This document shows positions 51,761 to 61,511 of a stretch of DNA of 64,000 nt, one piece after another. The number at the start of each line of letters is the position of its first letter. Position 1 is the first letter of the stretch. Both the position numbers and the translations under genes were made by a program. This DNA is from Muribaculaceae bacterium (GTDB taxonomy: Bacteria > Bacteroidota > Bacteroidia > Bacteroidales > Muribaculaceae), in contig BLLX01000004.1 of the NCBI GenBank assembly GCA_011959405.1, forward strand, positions 1-64,000, read 5' to 3'. The notes under the pieces are model-generated. The model had not been told where the DNA came from, did no database searches, and worked only from the letters and a program-made list of their open reading frames with translations.

Positions 51761-53437
51761 ATGAAACTTTCAGGAGCAATCTCGTTCCGGCCGAAACTAT
51801 GGTCTGTTTTCGGCCACTATTCCATGTCAGGATTCAAGGACGACCTCGTGGCCGGCATAGTTGTGGGCATCGTGGCGCTTCCTCTCGCCATAGCATTCGC
51901 CATAGCATCCGGAGTAAGCCCGACCATAGGCCTGATCACAGCCATCATAGGCGGATTCATCGTGTCGGCCTTCGGCGGCAACTCCGTGCAGATCGGCGGT
52001 CCCACAGGCGCCTTCATCGTCATAGTCTACGGCATCATAGGCCAGTTCGGACTCGAAGGCCTTGCCATAGCCACACTGATGGCCGGACTCATCCTGATCA
52101 TGATGGGACTGTTCCACCTCGGCACCGTCATCAAATTCATCCCCTATCCCATTGTCGTAGGATTCACCGCAGGCATAGCGCTCACCATATTCTCCACCCA
52201 GATGAACGACTTCTTCGGACTCGGTCTCAAGGACCTTCCCGGAGAATTCATCCCCAAATGGGGCGTCTACTTCCGCAACTTCACCCGGATCGACCCCGTC
52301 ACTCTGGCCGTGGGACTTGTGTCGCTGCTTATCATCGTCATCGCTCCCAAAATATCAAAAAAACTCCCCGGAGCCCTGCTCGCCATCCTGATAGTCACCC
52401 CTGTGGTCTACTTCTGCGGTCTCGACGTCGAGACCATCGGCGCCCGCTTCGGCAAGCTACCCACCGACATACCCCTGCCCCACGGCTTCGAGCTCAACAT
52501 GGCCACCATCAATATGCTCCTGCCCTCGGCATTCACCATCGCCATACTCGGAGCCATCGAGTCCCTGCTGTCGGCCACCGTGGCCGACGGTGTCACGGGA
52601 TCACGCACCGACTCCAACACCGAACTCATCGGCCAGGGCCTTGCCAACGTTGTTGTGCCCCTGTTCGGCGGCATTCCGGTCACAGGAGCCATAGCCCGCA
52701 CCATGACCAACATCACCAATGGCGGACGCACCCCCGTAGCCGGCATAGTCCACGCCCTCGTGCTCCTCGCCATATTCCTGCTGCTCATGCCGCTGATCAA
52801 CCTCGTGCCCATGGCATGCCTGGCGGCTGTGCTCATCGTCGTGTCCTACAACATGAGCGGATGGCGCACCGTACGCGGCATATTCAAAAACCCCAAGAGC
52901 GACATCTCCGTCCTCATCGTCACCTTCCTCCTCACCGTCATCTTCGACCTCACCATCGCCATCGAGATCGGACTGCTGCTGGCCATGGTGCTCTTCCTGC
53001 GCCGTGTCATGGAAAACACCGAAATCAAAGTCTACAGCAACCAGCTCGACGTGGCCGACGGCACCGACATGTCGGGCCACGAAGTCCTCAATGTGGCATC
53101 CGGCGTCGAAGTCTACGAAATCGACGGCCCGTTCTTCTTCGGTGTGGCCACAAAATTCGATGAACTCATGCGCAACTCCATGTCGGCCAAGCCAGCGGTG
53201 CGCATCCTGCGCATGCGCAAAGTCCCCTTCATCGACTCCACCGGCATCCACAACCTCGAGATACTCATCAACTCATCGCAGGCCGACGGAATCCACGTGG
53301 TGCTCTCCGGCGTCCGCCCCGAAGTCTCAACCGTGCTCCACAACGCCGGCATCGACCGTCTCATAGGCGCGGACCACATCTGCGACCACATCGACAAAGC
53401 CATACTCATGGCCAATGCCATCGCCGAAAAAAAATGA
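51761..53437 (+). CDS. SulP-family anion transporter with STAS domain
   Basis: DDLVAGIVVGIVALPLAIAFAIASGVSPTIGLITAIIGGFIVSAFGGN; C-terminal STAS (FIDSTGIHNLEILI). Confidence 0.93.
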   Translation: MKLSGAISFRPKLWSVFGHYSMSGFKDDLVAGIVVGIVALPLAIAFAIASGVSPTIGLITAIIGGFIVSAFGGNSVQIGGPTGAFIVIVYGIIGQFGLEGLAIATLMAGLILIMMGLFHLGTVIKFIPYPIVVGFTAGIALTIFSTQMNDFFGLGLKDLPGEFIPKWGVYFRNFTRIDPVTLAVGLVSLLIIVIAPKISKKLPGALLAILIVTPVVYFCGLDVETIGARFGKLPTDIPLPHGFELNMATINMLLPSAFTIAILGAIESLLSATVADGVTGSRTDSNTELIGQGLANVVVPLFGGIPVTGAIARTMTNITNGGRTPVAGIVHALVLLAIFLLLMPLINLVPMACLAAVLIVVSYNMSGWRTVRGIFKNPKSDISVLIVTFLLTVIFDLTIAIEIGLLLAMVLFLRRVMENTEIKVYSNQLDVADGTDMSGHEVLNVASGVEVYEIDGPFFFGVATKFDELMRNSMSAKPAVRILRMRKVPFIDSTGIHNLEILINSSQADGIHVVLSGVRPEVSTVLHNAGIDRLIGADHICDHIDKAILMANAIAEKK

Positions 53438-55455
53438 AAACAGGACTCCTCTCTCTTCTGATCCTCATCACGTCATTCCTGCCTGCACACGGCCAGCTCA
53501 ACACTGACCGTGTGCTCACGGTAGGACGCAACGCGCTCTACTTCGAGGACTATGTCCTCTCGATCCAGTACTTCAACCAGGTCATCCGCACAAAGCCCTA
53601 CATGGCCCAGCCATACCTGCTCAGGGCGCTTGCCAAATACAACCTCGACGACTTCGAAGGCGCCATTGCCGACGCCACACTCGCCATCGAGCGCAACCCC
53701 TTCCTGCCCGACGCATGGGAAGTACGCGGCGTGTCCCGCCAGTGCATCGGCGACAACCGCTCCGCCATAACCGACTATGCGGGAGCGCTGCAGCTGCTTC
53801 CTCACAACCGTCACTTGCTCTTCAACATGGCCATAGCGCAGTCGGAATCCTCCGACTACGAAGCTGCCGACTCCACATTCGCCGAACTCATAAGACTCTA
53901 CCCCCGGTTCGACAACGCCTACGTCGGACGCGCCCAGCTCCACCTCACCCGCGGAGACACCCTGGCCGCCAACGCCGACCTCACCCGCGCGCTGGAAATC
54001 AACGCCAACTCATCGCAGGCACTCGTCATGCGCTCGGTCATCACCGCCCAGACAGGCGGCGACCTCCACGACGCACTTGCCGACATGGATCAGGCCATCA
54101 GACTACAGCCCGCACGCACTCCTCTGCGGATCAACCGTGCCGTCATACGCTACCGTCTCGACGACATCAACGGTGCCCTCGAGGACTTCAGCCACGTCAT
54201 CGAATCCGACCCCATGAACACCACCGCGCTCTACAACCGCGCGCTCCTGCGGGCCGAACTCAACGACAACGACCGGGCTCTCGACGACCTCAACCGCGTC
54301 CTCGCCATAACACCCGACGACCACCGCGCCCTCTACAACCGCGCTGTCATCCTCGCCGAAAAACGCGACACCGACGCCGCACTGGCCGATGCCGACGCCG
54401 TCATAGCCGCCTATCCCGACCTCGACGCCGCCTACTCCCTGCGCGCCCACATCCATCAGCTCGCGGGCCACACCGCACAGGCCCGCAACGACAGCCGCAA
54501 GGCCCAGGCACTCATGGCCGCCTACAAGCCCGCCGAGAAAACCGATTCCGGCGACTCCTACACTCCTGCCGACAACGTCACGGCGCGGTTCACCGCTCTG
54601 CTCACCCAGTCCACCGACTCCGACACCGAACCCGATCAGCAGTTCAACAACAGTTCCATTCGCGGCCGCGTCCAGGACCACCGCGGCGACGGAATCGACC
54701 TCCAGCCCATCTACACCTTGTCATACTACGTTGAAGGAACCACCGCCGAAAACAACGGCATGCTCGACCGCACCGTCTACGTACGCGACGTTGCCGACAT
54801 CAACGACGCCCGCACTCTCCGCTATGCCGTCTACATGACCAATGCGCTTCCCGCATTCACACGCGACGAAGAAATCAACCGCCACTTCGAGTCCATCCAG
54901 CGCTACGGATCCATCCTCTCCGCACCTTCTCCCCGCGCCATCGACTACTTCGGACGGGCCATGGACTACGTGACCATACGCAACTACGCGGCCGCCATCG
55001 AAGACCTCGACAAGGCTCTCGCCGTCACACCCGACTTCGCCATGGCCTATTTCCTGCGATCCGTAGCCCGCTACAGGCAGCTCGAAGCCCGCAAAGGCAC
55101 CACCGACGAAGTCAACGAATCCGTCAACGAACAGACCATCAACGCACGCAACCGCATCGCCGTTGAAATGATCCTGTCAGACCTCGACCGCGCCACGGAA
55201 TACTCTCCCCGTCTCGCGCCCGCCTACTTCAACCGCGGCACACTGCTGCTGCAGATGCACGACTACGCCGGAGCCATCGACGCATTCAACAAAGCCATAG
55301 AAATCGATCCCACTCTCGCGCCCGCCTACTTCAACCGCGGATATGCCCACTTCAGCACCGGCAACCGCGACGCCGCCACCGCCGACATATCGCGTGCCGG
55401 GCAACTCGGCATCCACACCGGCTACAGCCTGCTCAAACGCATGCAGCGACAATAA
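53434..55455 (+). CDS. Secreted tetratricopeptide-repeat protein
   Basis: Signal peptide plus many TPR units (e.g. ALYNRALLRAELNDNDRALDDLNRVLAITPDD); 4-bp overlap with SulP gene. Confidence 0.9.
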   Translation: MKTGLLSLLILITSFLPAHGQLNTDRVLTVGRNALYFEDYVLSIQYFNQVIRTKPYMAQPYLLRALAKYNLDDFEGAIADATLAIERNPFLPDAWEVRGVSRQCIGDNRSAITDYAGALQLLPHNRHLLFNMAIAQSESSDYEAADSTFAELIRLYPRFDNAYVGRAQLHLTRGDTLAANADLTRALEINANSSQALVMRSVITAQTGGDLHDALADMDQAIRLQPARTPLRINRAVIRYRLDDINGALEDFSHVIESDPMNTTALYNRALLRAELNDNDRALDDLNRVLAITPDDHRALYNRAVILAEKRDTDAALADADAVIAAYPDLDAAYSLRAHIHQLAGHTAQARNDSRKAQALMAAYKPAEKTDSGDSYTPADNVTARFTALLTQSTDSDTEPDQQFNNSSIRGRVQDHRGDGIDLQPIYTLSYYVEGTTAENNGMLDRTVYVRDVADINDARTLRYAVYMTNALPAFTRDEEINRHFESIQRYGSILSAPSPRAIDYFGRAMDYVTIRNYAAAIEDLDKALAVTPDFAMAYFLRSVARYRQLEARKGTTDEVNESVNEQTINARNRIAVEMILSDLDRATEYSPRLAPAYFNRGTLLLQMHDYAGAIDAFNKAIEIDPTLAPAYFNRGYAHFSTGNRDAATADISRAGQLGIHTGYSLLKRMQRQ

Positions 55456-56305
55456 AAAGCCACACGGAAGCCACGAGCATCACCATCGACGTTATCCCGA
55501 GCAACGGCGTGCATTCAGCACCCGTAAGCCGCCTGCGTCTCACTATCATCACTCCCCCTGCCACAGCCCCGAGCACAGCGGGAAGCACCGCCACAGCCCC
55601 GAAACCGGCCAACAGCAAAGCGGCTCCTGCCCCCATCGCCGCATACAGCGCTCCGGCCACTCCTCGGCCAAACACGGTGACAAGCGTATGCTTCCCCGTG
55701 GCACGGTCAGAAACCATGTCACGGTAATTGTTACACAGCAGCACCATAGCCCCCATCAGCCCAAACGCCACCGACACCTGCGCCACCTCACGCGTAAACC
55801 CGAGAGCCTGCACATAATACGTAAGATTCACCGGCACTATACCGAAAAAAAACACCACGGCCACCTCGCCCAGACAATGGCGCGACAACGGATACGGCCC
55901 GGCAGAATACGCCATAGCGCCAAGAGCGATCACGGCCCCCGCACCGAGCAGCCACCAGCCGCCATATAAAATCAGCAGGCACCCCAGCGCACACGCCACC
56001 GCCAGAGTGATGAGCGTAGCCGCACGCATGGCCCGCGGCGATATATCACCCTCGCTCACCCCGCGACGCGGACCGTCACGGCCCGGGCCGTCAAAACCAG
56101 CCTTATAATCAAAATACTCATTTGCAAAATTCGACGCGATCTGGGCCAGCACAGCAAACGCCAGACAGATCGCCGCCACCGCCACATTCAGCCGACCCGC
56201 ACCGGCCGCCATGGCACACCCGGCCACCACTCCCGCAACCGACACCGGCAGCGTGCGCAGCCGCATGGCCTCAATCCACACACCCGCTTTCCATCTATTT
56301 CCCAT
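55433..56305 (-). CDS. menA: 1,4-dihydroxy-2-naphthoate polyprenyltransferase
   Basis: WIEAMRLRTLPVSVAGVVAG, ANEYFDYKAGFDGPGR, NNYRDMVSDRATGKHTL. Confidence 0.92.
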   Translation of the reverse strand: MGNRWKAGVWIEAMRLRTLPVSVAGVVAGCAMAAGAGRLNVAVAAICLAFAVLAQIASNFANEYFDYKAGFDGPGRDGPRRGVSEGDISPRAMRAATLITLAVACALGCLLILYGGWWLLGAGAVIALGAMAYSAGPYPLSRHCLGEVAVVFFFGIVPVNLTYYVQALGFTREVAQVSVAFGLMGAMVLLCNNYRDMVSDRATGKHTLVTVFGRGVAGALYAAMGAGAALLLAGFGAVAVLPAVLGAVAGGVMIVRRRRLTGAECTPLLGITSMVMLVASVWLFIVAACV

Positions 56306-57395
56306 AGCCTTCTGTTTTACTTACCACCTGAACCTGCTGCCGCACCGACTCCTCGTGTATGGCCCTAAGAAATGTGGTCATAAACTCGGACGAAATGCCC
56401 ATGCGTGCCGCCGCCGCCAACTGCGACTCCATTATCTGATTATGGCGCGTCATCTGCAACACCGCCATATTATGCTTCCTCTTATACTCGCCGATCCTTC
56501 GGCACACACTCATCCTGCGCTCCACAAGTTCGAGCAGATCGCCGTCAATCCCGTCGATCTCACGCCGCAGACGCTCCAGCTCCACATCGGCCCGAGTGCC
56601 GCCCGACAGACATTTAAGCCCGCCGATCAGTTCCGCAAGAGACTCCGGAGTAAGCTGCTGCGCACTGTCGCTCAGCGCCTGCTCCGGACAGCAGTGGCTC
56701 TCCACCATCAGCCCGTCAAAACCCATATCCATGGCCTGACAGGCCACCTGCCCCACCAGATCGCTCCGCCCGGCTATATGACTCGGATCGCATATCACCG
56801 GAAGTCCCGGCTCGCGCCGCCGCAATTCGATGGCTATGTGCCACTGCGGCGGATTCCTGTACAGATGGGTCCCATAGCTGCTGAACCCGCGGTGCACGGC
56901 TGCCAGCCGTCTCACCCCGGCATTATACAGACGCTCCAGAGCGCCGATCCAAAGCTCCACATCCGGATTCACCGGATTCTTCACCATCACCGGCACTTCC
57001 CCGGCAACACCCTCATCGGCAAGCGTATCGGCTATCTCCTGCACGGCAAACGGATTCGCACTGGTCCGGGCGCCGACCCATAGCATGTCCACCCCGCTCT
57101 CCAGCGCCTTCACCACATGAGCGCGCGTGGCCACCTCGGTAGCCGTCGGCATCCCAGTCTCGCGCTTCACTCGCCCGAGCCAAGGCAACGCCCGCTCGCC
57201 CACGCCCTCAAATCCTCCCGGCTTGGTGCGCGGCTTCCACACTCCGGCACGAAACACCGCCACCCGGCCGACGTCAGCAAGCCGGAGCGCCGTATCCATC
57301 ACCTGCTCCTCGCTTTCCGCCGCACACGGACCGGCAGCCACAAACAGCCGCCCGCCCCCGACGTCAGTCAGCGGCTTCAGACCCGTCAGTGGCAT
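56295..57395 (-). CDS. Bifunctional DAHP synthase / chorismate mutase (type II CM domain at C-terminus)
   Basis: FVAAGPCAAESEEQVM, FRAGVWKPRTKPGGFEGVGE, CDPSHIAGR; C-terminal LERLRREIDGIDGDLLELVERRMSVCRRIGEYKRKHN. Confidence 0.92.
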   Translation of the reverse strand: MPLTGLKPLTDVGGGRLFVAAGPCAAESEEQVMDTALRLADVGRVAVFRAGVWKPRTKPGGFEGVGERALPWLGRVKRETGMPTATEVATRAHVVKALESGVDMLWVGARTSANPFAVQEIADTLADEGVAGEVPVMVKNPVNPDVELWIGALERLYNAGVRRLAAVHRGFSSYGTHLYRNPPQWHIAIELRRREPGLPVICDPSHIAGRSDLVGQVACQAMDMGFDGLMVESHCCPEQALSDSAQQLTPESLAELIGGLKCLSGGTRADVELERLRREIDGIDGDLLELVERRMSVCRRIGEYKRKHNMAVLQMTRHNQIMESQLAAAARMGISSEFMTTFLRAIHEESVRQQVQVVSKTEGYGK

Positions 57396-58611
57396 CGTCG
57401 TCGGCAGAATATGTCTGATACAGAAAATCGTTATACGGGAAACGCGACAGATGCACCTCCCGCGCCGCATCATACACACGGCGCTTCAACTCCTCTATGT
57501 TTATCTGCTCTTTGGCCGATATAAACACACAGTCGCCGCCCATCTTCGCCATATATGACTCCCGCAGTTCATCCAGCGTCACATTCTCGCGTGTGCGCGG
57601 TGTCAGGTCGTCCTCATCCTTCGGAGTGAAACTAAAGGCATCTATCTTGTTGAACACCATTATCATCGGCTTACGGGCGGCGCCACACACATCGGCCAGC
57701 GTCTTGTTCACCACCTCGATCTGCTCTTCCCACTGCGGGTGGCTTATATCCACCACATGCAGCAGCACATCGGCGTCGCGCACCTCGTCGAGCGTCGACT
57801 TGAACGACTCCACCAGATGCGTTGGCAGCTTCCTTATGAAGCCCACCGTATCGGTCAGCAGAAACGGCAGATTCTCTATGATCACCTTGCGCACCGTGGT
57901 GTCCAGCGTGGCAAACAGCTTGTTCTCCGCAAACACATCGCTCTTGCTTATCAGATTCATCAGCGTCGACTTGCCCACGTTCGTATATCCCACCAGAGCC
58001 ACACGCGTCAGCTTTCCGCGGTTCTTGCGCTGCATGGACTTCTGCCGGTCAATATCGGCCAGCTCGCGCTTCAGACGCGAAATGCGGTCCAGAATTATGC
58101 GGCGGTCAGTCTCGATCTGGGTCTCGCCCGGGCCGCGCATGCCTATGCCGCCACGCTGACGCTCCAGATGCGTCCACATGCGCGTCAGTCTCGGCAATAG
58201 ATACTGATACTGTGCCAGTTCCACCTGAGTCTTGGCATTGGCCGTCTGCGCTCGCTTGGCAAAAATATCGAGAATCAGACTCGTGCGATCCAGAATCTTC
58301 ACCTGCAGCTCGCGCTCTATATTGCTCACCTGCTTGGTCGACAGATCATCGTCAAAAATCACCATGCCGATCTCATTGTCCTGCACATACTGCCTGATCT
58401 CCTCCAGCTTGCCCTTGCCCACGTATGTACGCGGATTCGGCCACTCCACCTTCTGTGTGAACCGGCACACGGTCTCCGCTCCCGCCGTATCGGCCAGAAA
58501 AGCCAACTCGTCAAGATACTCTTTTGTCTTCACCTCAGGCTGCGACGGGGTGATCAGACCCACCAACACAGCCTTTTCCGTTATTTCCTTATTTATAATC
58601 AGATCTTTCAT
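57364..58611 (-). CDS. hflX: GTPase HflX
   Basis: RQRGGIGMRGPGETQIETDRR, VALVGYTNVGKSTLMN, LLTDTVGFIRKLPTHLVESFKSTLDE. Confidence 0.95.
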   Translation of the reverse strand: MKDLIINKEITEKAVLVGLITPSQPEVKTKEYLDELAFLADTAGAETVCRFTQKVEWPNPRTYVGKGKLEEIRQYVQDNEIGMVIFDDDLSTKQVSNIERELQVKILDRTSLILDIFAKRAQTANAKTQVELAQYQYLLPRLTRMWTHLERQRGGIGMRGPGETQIETDRRIILDRISRLKRELADIDRQKSMQRKNRGKLTRVALVGYTNVGKSTLMNLISKSDVFAENKLFATLDTTVRKVIIENLPFLLTDTVGFIRKLPTHLVESFKSTLDEVRDADVLLHVVDISHPQWEEQIEVVNKTLADVCGAARKPMIMVFNKIDAFSFTPKDEDDLTPRTRENVTLDELRESYMAKMGGDCVFISAKEQINIEELKRRVYDAAREVHLSRFPYNDFLYQTYSADDDATDGSEAAD

Positions 58612-58731
58612 ACAACAAAATTAATGAATTTCTACGTAACTACACAAATAAACCGCCTGATATGACAACTTCCCAGCCCTGCCGTAATGCCTGACGCACA
58701 CCTCACCCCTTGCCGTACGGCCTAAATTTAC

Positions 58732-58739
58732 TAACTTTG
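58732..58739 (+). promoter_or_regulatory. -7 element (TAACTTTG) upstream of ispD
   Basis: TAACTTTG 48 bp before ATG 58787. Confidence 0.55.
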
Positions 58740-58786
58740 CCGTACCAACCAGCAAACCAAGGCAACAGCCCATACCCACCCGATAT

Positions 58787-59443
58787 ATGACACCTCCGCG
58801 TATCATCAACATAATCGTGGCCGCCGGAAGCGGATCCCGGTTCGGCGCCGAAATCCCCAAACAATTCTGCCGTCTCACCGACAGCACCGTCCTCCTTCAC
58901 GCCGTCCGGCGGATCGAAAACGCACTGCCCGGATCACACACAGTCGTTGTCCTCTCCCCGCAATGGGCCGGACAGGCCGGAGACCGCTGCATTGCTCCAG
59001 GCGGCCCCACGCGCTGGCACTCGGTCAAAAACGCGCTCGACGCCTGTGCCGACATCCCTGCCGACATCATCACCGTCCACGACGGCGCCCGTCCCCTGCC
59101 CTCCTCGGCAATGATCCGCCGGGTCATCACAGCCTGTAGCAGCCATCATGGAGCCATACCGGTGATACCAGTCACCGACTCCCTCCGCCACATCGACGGC
59201 CACGCCGTCAACAGAGCCGAATTCCGCGCCGTGCAGACCCCTCAGGCATTCCGCGCCGACCTGCTCCACCGGGCATACAGTCTGCCCTATTCCGACACGT
59301 TCACCGACGACGCATCCGTCATGTCGGCTGCCGGATTCTCCGACATAGCCCTGACCGAAGGCGACCCGATGAACCTCAAAATCACACTTCCCCTCGACCT
59401 TGAGATAGCAAAGCTCTACATCACCCATGGCGCCGGACACTGA
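58787..59443 (+). CDS. ispD: 2-C-methyl-D-erythritol 4-phosphate cytidylyltransferase
   Basis: IIVAAGSGSRFGAEIPKQFCRL, VHDGARPLPS, VQTPQAFRADLLHRAY, TDDASVM. Confidence 0.93.
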   Translation: MTPPRIINIIVAAGSGSRFGAEIPKQFCRLTDSTVLLHAVRRIENALPGSHTVVVLSPQWAGQAGDRCIAPGGPTRWHSVKNALDACADIPADIITVHDGARPLPSSAMIRRVITACSSHHGAIPVIPVTDSLRHIDGHAVNRAEFRAVQTPQAFRADLLHRAYSLPYSDTFTDDASVMSAAGFSDIALTEGDPMNLKITLPLDLEIAKLYITHGAGH

Positions 59444-61511
59444 CATAAAATTCGTCAAAGGCATAGGGCCGGCACGCGCCCTGCTGCTCCGTGACGAACT
59501 CGGCATAAAAACCGTCGGCGACCTGCTGCGGCACTACCCCTCGCACTATGTCGACCGTTCGGCCATCTACCGCATATCCGACCTGCGCGGCTCCGACCTC
59601 CCCGCCGCCGTGCAACTGCGCGGACGCTTCATCTCCATGTCCGTCCAGGGCGAAGGACGCAAATCACGGCTCGTAGCCATATTCTCCGACGGCACCGGCA
59701 CCATCGAGACCGTCTGGTTCCAGCGCCCGCGCCAGGTAGCGCGCGCTCTCAACCCCGACGTCACCTACGTCATCTTCGGCAAACCCGTCGAATTCAACCG
59801 CCACTGGTCCATCGCCCACCCTGAAGTCGACACCGAAAGCGCCGCCACAGACCGTAAAGGGCTGCGCGGAGTCTATCCCCTCACCGAAAAACTCCGCTCC
59901 CGCGGCATCAGCTCCCGGCTGATAGCCGCATGGATAGACGAAATCCTCCCGATAACCGCATCCATTCCCGAAGTACTTCCGCATGAAATCACCGCCGGAC
60001 TCAGTCTCATGCCCCTTGACCAGACCCTCAGGGCCATCCACCGGCCGGCCAACATGCTCGAGCTTGACAAAGCACGCTACAGACTCAAATTCGAAGAACT
60101 CTTCTTCCTCGAACTCAACATACTCCGCTACTCACGCAGCCGCAACAAAGCTCTGCGCGGCCACATATTCGGCAAAATCGGACAATATTTCCACGACTTC
60201 TACTCCCAGTGCCTTCCATTTGAACTCACCGGAGCACAAAAGCGGGTCATAAAAGAAATCCGTGCCGACATGGCCACCGGACGCCAGATGAACCGTCTGC
60301 TTCAGGGCGACGTCGGCAGCGGCAAAACTCTCGTGGCGCTCCTGTGCATGCTCATAGCCATCGACAACGGCACCCAGGCATGCCTGATGGCTCCAACCGA
60401 AATCCTTGCCACACAACACTTCCAGACCATATCCGGACTCGCCGCTGCAATCGGAGTCAACATCCGGCTGCTCACAGGATCCACCCCCGCCAGAGAACGC
60501 GGCGAAATCCATGCCGGACTCCTCGACGGCACCATCCACATCCTCATAGGCACCCACGCCGTCATCGAAGACACCGTGCGGTTCGCCAACCTCGGCTTCG
60601 TCGTCATCGACGAACAGCACCGCTTCGGCGTGGCCCAGCGCGCCAAGCTCTGGAACAAAGCCGCCATCGCCCCCCACGTGCTCGTCATGACGGCCACCCC
60701 TATCCCGCGCACTCTGGCCATGACCGTCTATGGCGATCTCGACGTCAGCATCATTGACGAACTGCCCCCCGGACGCAAACCTGTGCTCACCCTGCTGCGC
60801 TACGACAGCCAGCGCCAGTCCGTCTACGACGGCATCCACCGCCAGCTGCTGCAAGGCCGGCAGGTCTACATAGTCTATCCCCTTATCGACGAAAACGAAA
60901 AAAGCGACCTCCACTCCCTCGAACAAGGCTACGAATTCATCTCACACCTGTTCAAGGACTTCAAGGTAGCCTACGTCCACGGGCGCATGAAACCCGCCGA
61001 AAAAGACCGGCAGATGACCCGGTTCGCTTCCGGCGACGCCCACATCCTTGTAGCCACCACAGTCATAGAAGTAGGAGTCAACGTGCCCAACGCATCGGTC
61101 ATGGTTATCGAAAACGCCGAACGTTTCGGCCTATCGCAGCTCCACCAGCTGCGCGGACGCGTGGGCCGCGGCGCCGACCAGAGCTACTGCATCCTCATGA
61201 GCAAAGAATCCATAGGCAAAGACACCCGTCGGCGCCTGGAAGTGATGACCTCCACCACCGACGGCTTCATCGTCTCCGAAGCAGACTTGAAACTCCGCGG
61301 CCCGGGCGACATTGAGGGCACCATGCAGAGCGGACTGCCAATAGAACTGAAAATGGCGTCACTCGTCACCGACGGACCCGTCATCGAAAGCGCCCGGGCC
61401 GCCGCCATCGGTCTGCTCGACTCCGACCCGTCGCTCGGATCACACCCTGCCGTACGCGCCCGCTGGGCCGAACTCTTCGCCGGCACTCAGGACTGGGCCC
61501 GCATCAGCTGA
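59427..61511 (+). CDS. recG: ATP-dependent DNA helicase RecG
   Basis: LLQGDVGSGKTLVALL, APTEILATQH, VIDEQHRFGVAQR, MTATPIPRTLAMTVYGDLD, QLRGRVGRG. Confidence 0.96.
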   Translation: MAPDTDIKFVKGIGPARALLLRDELGIKTVGDLLRHYPSHYVDRSAIYRISDLRGSDLPAAVQLRGRFISMSVQGEGRKSRLVAIFSDGTGTIETVWFQRPRQVARALNPDVTYVIFGKPVEFNRHWSIAHPEVDTESAATDRKGLRGVYPLTEKLRSRGISSRLIAAWIDEILPITASIPEVLPHEITAGLSLMPLDQTLRAIHRPANMLELDKARYRLKFEELFFLELNILRYSRSRNKALRGHIFGKIGQYFHDFYSQCLPFELTGAQKRVIKEIRADMATGRQMNRLLQGDVGSGKTLVALLCMLIAIDNGTQACLMAPTEILATQHFQTISGLAAAIGVNIRLLTGSTPARERGEIHAGLLDGTIHILIGTHAVIEDTVRFANLGFVVIDEQHRFGVAQRAKLWNKAAIAPHVLVMTATPIPRTLAMTVYGDLDVSIIDELPPGRKPVLTLLRYDSQRQSVYDGIHRQLLQGRQVYIVYPLIDENEKSDLHSLEQGYEFISHLFKDFKVAYVHGRMKPAEKDRQMTRFASGDAHILVATTVIEVGVNVPNASVMVIENAERFGLSQLHQLRGRVGRGADQSYCILMSKESIGKDTRRRLEVMTSTTDGFIVSEADLKLRGPGDIEGTMQSGLPIELKMASLVTDGPVIESARAAAIGLLDSDPSLGSHPAVRARWAELFAGTQDWARIS

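Noticed and set aside
51799-53163. 454-aa plus-strand ORF overlapping the SulP gene
   Set aside because: Arg/His/Pro-rich alternate frame of a high-GC coding region; SulP frame has clear motifs
53715-54734. 339-aa ORF in the TPR gene, alternate frame
   Set aside because: Arg/Pro-rich frame-shifted translation of repetitive TPR codons
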